Of a stretch of 64,000 bases of DNA, positions 57,545 through 64,000 are shown piece after piece; positions within the stretch are counted from its first letter, which is position 1; each line of letters starts with the position of its first letter. The position numbers and the translations under genes were made by a program. The stretch comes from Cordia subcordata. Its lineage: Eukaryota > Streptophyta > Magnoliopsida > Boraginales > Cordiaceae. The stretch spans positions 1,922,001 through 1,986,000 of the forward strand of contig JAPTOF010000015.1 of assembly GCA_028554755.1 (NCBI GenBank), in the 5' to 3' direction. The notes beneath the pieces were generated by a model. It worked only from the letters and a program-made list of their open reading frames with translations. It did not search any database and had not been told where the DNA came from.

Positions 57545-58600
57545 ATCTTAGAGTATCTTAAGAACCTTAAGGTCAATCTTCCCTTGATAGATGCAATCCT
57601 TTCCATTCCCTCCTATTCTAAGTTCTTCAAGGACCTTTGTTTATGGAAGCATAGATCATCGAACATTCCTAAAAAGGTAAGGCTTATAGAGAAAGTAAGT
57701 AGTATTAGTACTTTGGGTCTTCCACCTCAGATAAGTGACCCTGGAGCTTTCACCATTCCTTGTAGGATTTGTGAGACCTAGATTAATCACGCCTTACTAG
57801 ATTTAGGGTCCAATGTGAATCTCATGCCCTACTCTATCTATTTGTAGCTAGGCCTAGGTGAGTTGTCCTCTACATATATTACTCTTCAACTAGCTGATAG
57901 GTTTGAGCGTAGACCCAAGGGTATGATAGATAATGTTATGGTCTAGGTAGGCAAGTTCGTGTACCCTGTTGATTTCATAGTATTAGAGATGGATTCAGGT
58001 CATGATTTTAGACATTCTCTACCCATTCTTTTAGGCCACCCCTTCCTTGCTACCACAGATGCTATTATTCATTATAGGTTAGGGTTATTAGAGATGAAAT
58101 TTTGGAATTTGAGATCCATTATGAAGGTCGCTAAGCGGTGAATAGGGCTAATGTAGAAGGAGTAAAGGGGAGAAGAGTGATTTAGAGTGGATATTATTGA
58201 TTTTTGTATCGAGGACTTTGTGGAGAAAACCATGACCAATAGAGAAGATTTGAGGAAATTTGAAGATTTGTTGACTAGTTTTGATTTGGAAACCTTAGAG
58301 AGAAAATGTGTAGCTTCTGCCTCCTTAATTGAGGATTCCATGATTAATAATTCGCTTGAGGTTATTCCTTCTACTCTTGATTCTAGCGATGACCCCATTG
58401 ATAATGTTCAGGTTGAGTCCCTTTTTATTGAGCTTAGTCTATCTTTAGAGCTCAAACCCTTTCCCGAGTATTTAAAGTATGCTTTCCTAGGCCCTAGTAA
58501 GACCCTTCCAGTTATCATAGCTTCCAATCTTTCTAGAGGGCATGCAAAGCATCTCTTAGAGGTTCTTAGGAAACATAGGAAGGTTATATAATTGATGAAT
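57545..58600 (+). pseudogene. pol: protease and linker of element F
   Basis: LIDAILSIPSYSKFFKDL (about 57582) leads into the protease LLDLGSNVNLMPYSIY (about 57797). The FLATTDAIIH stretch is near 58050, and the long linker with SLELKPFPEYLKYAFLG is near 58440. Stops and frameshifts. Confidence 0.8.
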
Positions 58601-59846
58601 TGTGAGGTATTGACCCTTTAGTTTGCATGCATCGTATTCACCTTAAGGATGGAGCTATTCCTTCGAGGGATAATGCAAAGGAGGCTAAACCCACACATGA
58701 GCGCAGTAGTTAAAAGAGAGATCATTAAGCTCTTATTCGATCTCTGATAGTGAGTAGATTAGTTCGGTCCAAGTAGTCCCTAAGAAGTCCGAGATCATGG
58801 TTGAGGAGAGCTTACTACTATGCACACTCCAATGGTTAGAGAGTTTATATTGATTATAAGAGCTCAACTCTAAAAATAGGAAGGAAAATTTCCCATTGCC
58901 TTTTCAAAACCAGATCTTAGATAGAATAAAGTAGCTGGGCATAGCTACTATTGTTTTCTAGATGGCTATTCCGGGGATAACCAGATTCCTGTGTTTCCAA
59001 AGAACCAAGAGAAAACCACATTTACTTATCCCTATGGCACTTTTACTTATAGAATGATGCCTTTTTATCTATGTAATGGCCCGGCTACTTTTCAGATGTA
59101 TATGATGGCCATTTTTAGTGACATGATAGAGAGGCATTTAGAGATCTTCATAGATGACTTCTCAGTCTTTGGCGATAGTTTTGATGAGTGCTTGAGTTAC
59201 CTCTCTTTAGTCTTAGACCGTTGTATGGAGAAGAACTTAGTCTTGAGTTGGAAGACGTCCCACTTCATGGTGCAATAAGGGATAGTTTTAGGCAATATAG
59301 TCTCATCTAGTCACATTCAAGTTGACCCGACTAAGATAGAATTGATAGACAAGTTGCCTGCCCCTAAATGTGTTAAGGATGTTAGATATTTTCTAGGGTA
59401 TACAGGATTCTGCCATAGGTTTATTATGGATTTTAGCCATATAGCGTGTCCCTTGTCTAGGCTCTTAGCACAAGATCTCTCATTTGAGTTTGATGATAAG
59501 TGTGTTAGAGAATTCAATAGGCTTAAATCTTTATTTTCTACCTCCCTGATCATCCAGCTACTTAACTACAGTCTCTCATTCGAGGTTATGTGTGATGCAT
59601 CCAATTATGCGATAGGAGCTATTTTTGGTCAAATGAGGGATAAGTTGCCCCATATAGCGTACTATGCTAGTAAGACTCTTGATGAAGCCTAAAAGAATTA
59701 TATCACCATAGAAAAAGAGCTTCTAACAGTTGTCTTCTCTCTTGACAAGTTTAGGTCGTACATCTTAGGGTCCAAAGTGATTGTCTACATCGATCATGCA
59801 GTATTGAGGTATTTGTTAGCTAAGAAAGAGTCTAAGCCCCACTTGA
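58601..59846 (+). pseudogene. pol: RT and start of RNase H of element F
   Basis: Blocks: FLDGYSGDNQIP (about 58958), CNGPATFQ (about 59080), catalytic FIDDF (about 59148), FLGYTGFCHRFI (about 59390), MCDASNYAIGA (about 59590). RNase H stops abruptly at SKPHL (59846), where a deletion joins it to integrase. Confidence 0.83.
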
Positions 59847-60950
59847 GGTATTCTCTTTAAGGATGCCCATGAGTATTGCAAAAAGTGTGCTAGATATCAA
59901 CAATCTAGGTTCATCTCTAGGAGAAATATGATGCCTTTATCCCCTATTCTTCCATGTGAGCTATTTGATGTTTGGGGTGTTGATTTCATGGGTCCATTTC
60001 CACCTTTCTTTGGATACCAATACATTTTAGTGGTCGTTGATTATGTGTCCAAATAGGTTAAGGCTATTCCCACGCATACTAATGACCATAGGGTCATAGT
60101 TAAATTCATTAAAGAGAACATTTTCTCTAGATTTAGAGTCTCTGGGGTCTTGATTAGTGATGGGGGTTTGCATTTTCGCCATTCGACTTTAGAGGCCTTA
60201 TTGAGGAGATATTCAGTTACCCATAAGGTTGCTATCCCTTATCACCCACAAACTAGTAGACAAGTAGAGGTGTCCAATAGGGAGATTAAGCACATTTTAA
60301 AGAAAATGGTTAGGCCCAATAGAAGAGATTAGTCTATTAGGTTGAATGATGCTTTATAGACCTACTGTACCACCTTTAAGACTCCCATTGGTATGTCTTC
60401 ATATAGATTAGTTTATGGGAAAGCTTTTCACTTGCCGATAGAACTTGAACATAGGGCTTGTTAGGCTATCAAGGCCTTAAATTTTGATTTGCCAAGACCG
60501 GGTGAGAAGAGGAGACTAGACATAACAGAGTTAGAGGAGCTTCGATTTGAGGCGTATGAGAACGCCAAATTTTATAAGGATAAGATGAAGAGGATTCATG
60601 ATAAACACATTCTTAAGAAATCATTCTCTCCTTCCAATAAAGTCTGGTTGTTTAACTCACATTTGAAACACTTTCCAGGAAAGCTCCAGTTAAGATAGGA
60701 TGGTCTGTATGAGGTGTTGGTTGCCTACCCTTTGAGAGCGGTTAAGATCAAGGATTTGAAGGATAGTCGAGAGATGACAATGAATGAAGTGTTGGTTGCC
60801 TACCCTTCCGGAGCAGTCAAGATCAAGGATTTAAAGGATAGCTGAGAGATGACAATGAACGGGCAGCGCCTGAAGCATGCATATGAACCAAGCATGGGTT
60901 GTGGCTCATATGGAGGTTTTGATGCTTCAGGACCCCATCTATAGAGGTTA
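59847..60950 (+). pseudogene. pol: integrase of element F, lacking the first half of the zinc domain
   Basis: Starts at [21 protein letters not shown] sequence, so the HH half is deleted. Core residues GVDFMGP (about 59978), ISDGGLHF (60155) and RQVEVSNR (60255) are readable. Stops replace two tryptophans. Near the end a 75-bp segment is duplicated. Confidence 0.82.
60711..60860. repeat. 75-bp tandem duplication in integrase of F
   Basis: Units 60711-60785 and 60786-60860, both starting GA(G/A)GTGTTGGTTGCCTACCC and ending ATGACAATGAA. Length is 25 codons, so the frame is kept. About 8 differences between units, so the duplication is old. Confidence 0.88.
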
Positions 60951-62330
60951 AAGATGAGTTAGTGATCGCTTGACTGACGGCGTAGTGGTTAGCGCTACTA
61001 GAAGACAACCTAGGTCAAATTTTGTAATTTTTCGTTTTCCTTTCTTTTATTCTCTTTCTTTTCTTTTCCCTACACTAAAGTGTTGAATCCTGATTCTTTG
61101 TCCCATAAGATACACCGTTGCTTATTATTGTGCATGCCAATTCAAGCTTGCATAGGCAATGCTATTAACCTTATTTTCTTTATGTATTAGAGGTTTACGA
61201 GTCACAAGGTTAGTAGTATGGTGATTTATCATTGGCATGGAGAGCTTTGAAGACAATGCAAGGTTGTATCTATCCTTTCTTCACTTGTTCCCCATGTTTC
61301 TACCCTATCCTCACTACCCATACTAGTTTCATGATGCCATTGCTTGTCGTGTGGTTTTATTTTATTTGCTAAAGGACAAACAAAGTTAGGTTTAGGGGTG
61401 TGGGGGTTTGGTCTTATTGTTTTATGTTTTATTAGGGTAGATTGCATTATTTGGTTAAAAATGGTGACAATTTTTCAATTTTGATGCATGTAGAGTTGTT
61501 TATTTCTTGGTTGATCATTGTGTTATCTATTGTGATTAACTCAATTGATTATCAAATATGAGAAGCATTGTGGGGAAGTACATGGAGTGGATTGAAAATC
61601 AGGTCTTGGAGGGGATACCCTTGAAAGTTGTGAGGAGTGAGGACCTTTAAGAATGCCCCTTGTAGCCACCCCATATCTTGGTAGGAAAAAGTGAAGAAAA
61701 AGGGAAGTTGACGTGAGTCCCCTTTCCTTGATTGATTCTTATTAATGTGCCTCAGCCTTTCCTTTTCTTTTCTTTTTTTTTGTGTAAATGCAATGCAAAG
61801 TATAAAAAAAATTGAAAAAGGCAAAAGCTGTGCAAAAATATGAGAAAATAAGTTGAAAAAGTTAAAAAAAATTGGAAAAGAGAAAAGCCAAAAGCACCAA
61901 AAAGTTTTGTGAATAAGTACATAAGTGACACAATGCCAACTTAGCACAAGCTATCCTCTTTGTATATATGTAAATAAGGCTTTTTTTAAGCCATTGCATT
62001 TGTATATTCCCTCTTCTTGTCTTTGAGGCTTTGTGCATGTTGTGGAGGCTATATTAGTTGAGGGGGCACAAAATACAAACCTCCCGTGTGCATGTGCTAG
62101 AATCCTAGGCTTGTGACGGTTTGGCTACTTGGGAAGTTCAAGGCCCTTTATAAGTAAAGGGAGGATCCAAAGAGGCTTGGGGATCTCTCCATGATAGGAA
62201 TGGCCCCTTCATGCTTCTTAGGCTAACCTTCATAGTGAGTCAATTCTTTATGTAACCCTTTGCATCGACCTGGAAACAAACTTAAGATTAGGCTTGCTTG
62301 GGGACAAGTAAGGACAAGGTTTTGTGGTGT
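60951..62330 (+). other. tail of element F with two purine-tract motifs
   Basis: Non-coding. Internal motif at about 61370-61412 (AAAGGACAAACAAAG then TTAGGTTTAGGGGTGTGGG); A-rich tract 61800-61890; true tract GGGGACAAGTAAGGACAAGG before 62331. Confidence 0.78.
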
Positions 62331-64000
62331 TGATATATTGTGTTTTTATGTGTGTTTGCATCATCATTTATCTATGTTTAAGAAGTGTTTTGAGCTTTAA
62401 GAGATGCACTAGTATAGTACATGTGCTAGAGATAGGCTTAAGTGTATGCAAATTGTACATAGTTGAGTTTACAGATAAACACTACACTAATGCATGCTTA
62501 TTTCTTGTGTTTGGTGAAGTTAGGTCAAAAGCTTGGGACTTGAATTGACGGAGAATTGATGTTGGAGTCAAGCTCAAGGTATTTGGGATGCAGAAGAAGC
62601 ATGGAAGGAGCTTTTGGAGGCAACCAGGCGAAGAAAAGAATAACTGGAATGAAACAAGCACAACTCGAGAAAATCAGCCAAGATACTAACTTGGCCAATC
62701 GAGCCCCCCTCCCAAGGCCGGTCAACCGGCCTGGTTGACCGGCCAAACCAGAGAGCAAGGCCCTTAGGCCAATTGACTAAGGTACTAGGCCGATCGACCG
62801 ACCAAGTCCCCCGGCTAGACGCATATGCTACACTATTTAAGCCCTTTTCCAACCTTTTTTGGGTATCTTTGAACCCCTTCTCATACATTTGTCACACACA
62901 CACAAAACCCTACCTTCACCCACCTCCAATACACACACTAACACATACATCCACCTAGATTCAAGCTTATTTGGAGGGTTTCAAACACTTGGATTAACAC
63001 CTGCTCAAAGAATTTGTACAAGAGTTGCTAGGATAAAAAGGAAGTTTTCTATTCTCTTTTTCATCCTATTTTATATTATATTTGAGTAGGCTTGTTTAGG
63101 GTGATTAAACTTATGTAATGGGTTGATTGTATAATCTTGTGTTATGGGATTTGATGGCTTAATATATATACATATGCTATTTTCTTGTTTTCAATGGCTA
63201 TTGTTCAATACATGTCTAAGTGTTTGATAATATGCCTATACAAGTTGCATATGTATAAATTGAAGTCTATGTGCTACTAAACATCTCTAATCCATTCTAT
63301 AATCATGTCTAAGTGTTTATGTGTTGATTTTATGAAGTGGGTAATACTTATATTCATGTCTATGTGTATATTTGCATGCCTAGTAATGAATATGACCTCA
63401 ATATTGCATACATGTTGGTTTCAAAGTGCTTTTAATAGTGTAATCCAAGCATGATGATGTTTGATAGTGGAATAGGTTCCTTTATTTGCAAACACCTTGG
63501 CCTAGAACATGTATGAGTACACTAATAGGTTAAATCCCACAATAGTGACCCTAGAATGACGAAGCGTAATTTAGGACTATCCTAGATCGAGTCTCCTTTG
63601 GCTTTAGATCCAACCAATAGGTTTCTGGATAGGTTTAGTCAACCCTAGCGACACTAGGTCTTGGCTTTAAATCCAGGAAATAGTTTAGTTACTAGGGTAG
63701 GTTCATTCTAGGTCACCTAGGAAGCTAATTAGTCACTCTTAAAGCCCTAGGTCATAAGGACTACGTTGTGGCTCTAGGATGTGCCGCCTAGGGATGGACC
63801 CGCACCAAGTCCTAGGGATAAATTAGGACACTAGTTAGCAACCTAATTAAGAGTAATCAACAACTAAGCAATCCCATGTAATCCCATAGTATTTAAGTTT
63901 ATAATCACCCATTAGCAAGTAAAAGTCACCCTAACCCATTCCATTTGCCAGTTTCCTCAAGATAGTTTGTCTCTCCACTTTTCATTCCTATAGTGTAGTT
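62331..64000 (+). repeat. 3' LTR of element F, cut by window end
   Basis: TGATATATTGTG at 62331, matching 53471 onward. Palindrome-type words (GGTCAACCGGC, GGTTGACCGGCC) near 62718-62747, TATTTAAG box near 62836, stem-loops at 63598-63617 and 63661-63680. Confidence 0.9.

Larger units (their letters stand above)
53471..64000 (+). mobile_element. Element F: Athila-like Ty3/gypsy retrotransposon, decayed, runs off right edge
   Basis: 5' LTR 53471-55348, primer site 55355-55372, gag, protease, RT, integrase with a large deletion and a 75-bp duplication, tail with two purine-tract motifs, and 3' LTR from 62331 past the window end. Same plan as A and D. It sits in the partial D LTR after AGTTA (53466-53470), the presumed target site; the right copy is outside. 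Confidence 0.9.

Noticed and set aside
62556..62888. Frames on both strands at 62556-62888 and 53911-54096
   Set aside because: U3 and palindrome sequence of element F LTRs; no shared frame integrity between the two LTRs.

Overview
This 64 kb window looks like heterochromatin of a flowering plant, built almost entirely from nested LTR retrotransposons. I found no host protein gene, tRNA gene, rRNA gene or CRISPR array. The plant assignment rests on Athila-type, Tat-type and chromovirus-type Ty3/gypsy elements, a Ty1/copia element with an initiator-Met primer site, and hAT-like and Tourist-like small DNA transposons. I cannot name the species.

Layout, left to right. A minus-strand Ty1/copia element occupies 1-2325 and 14825-20306, with its 3' LTR off the left edge. 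It is split by Athila-like element A (2326-14824, plus strand, target duplication ATGTC). The 3' LTR of A is itself split by a solo LTR of a second Athila-related family (B, 11875-13484). The copia element sits inside another LTR of that second family (C, 20307-21888). From 21889 to 25325 lie old remnants: a degenerate GGGTT-rich stretch, a piece of minus-strand copia LTR and leader, and the 3' half of a chromovirus-type gypsy element. A badly decayed Tat-lineage element starts at 25326. It carries a hAT-like insert near its gag start and an antisense coiled-coil reading frame after its integrase. Athila-like element D enters it at 33928. D carries a 283-bp hairpin MITE in gag and is split by element E (42391-50124, minus strand). 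E is non-autonomous: it has 2-kb LTRs and one long unrecognised frame in place of pol. The D LTR at 51129-52935 is followed by a primer-binding site that runs on into tRNA-Asp-like sequence and then into a second, partial D LTR. Athila-like element F (53471 to beyond 64000) is inserted in that partial LTR.

A, D and F have the same plan: an LTR of about 1.8 kb, a tRNA-Asp-type primer site, gag-protease, RT-RNase H, integrase, about 1.4 kb of non-coding DNA with two purine-tract motifs, and a second LTR. No env frame was seen. E shares the primer site and the 3' non-coding region, so it was probably mobilised by such relatives. A is the youngest: its LTRs are nearly identical and its integrase is uninterrupted. 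D and F are full of stops.

The most interesting signals are the LTR / primer site / tRNA-Asp / LTR junction near 52.9 kb, a short stem-loop with compensatory base changes repeated in the leaders of several LTR families, arrays of a GTCGAC-centred palindrome just upstream of LTR TATA boxes, a second internal purine-tract motif shared by four elements, and the novel frame of E.
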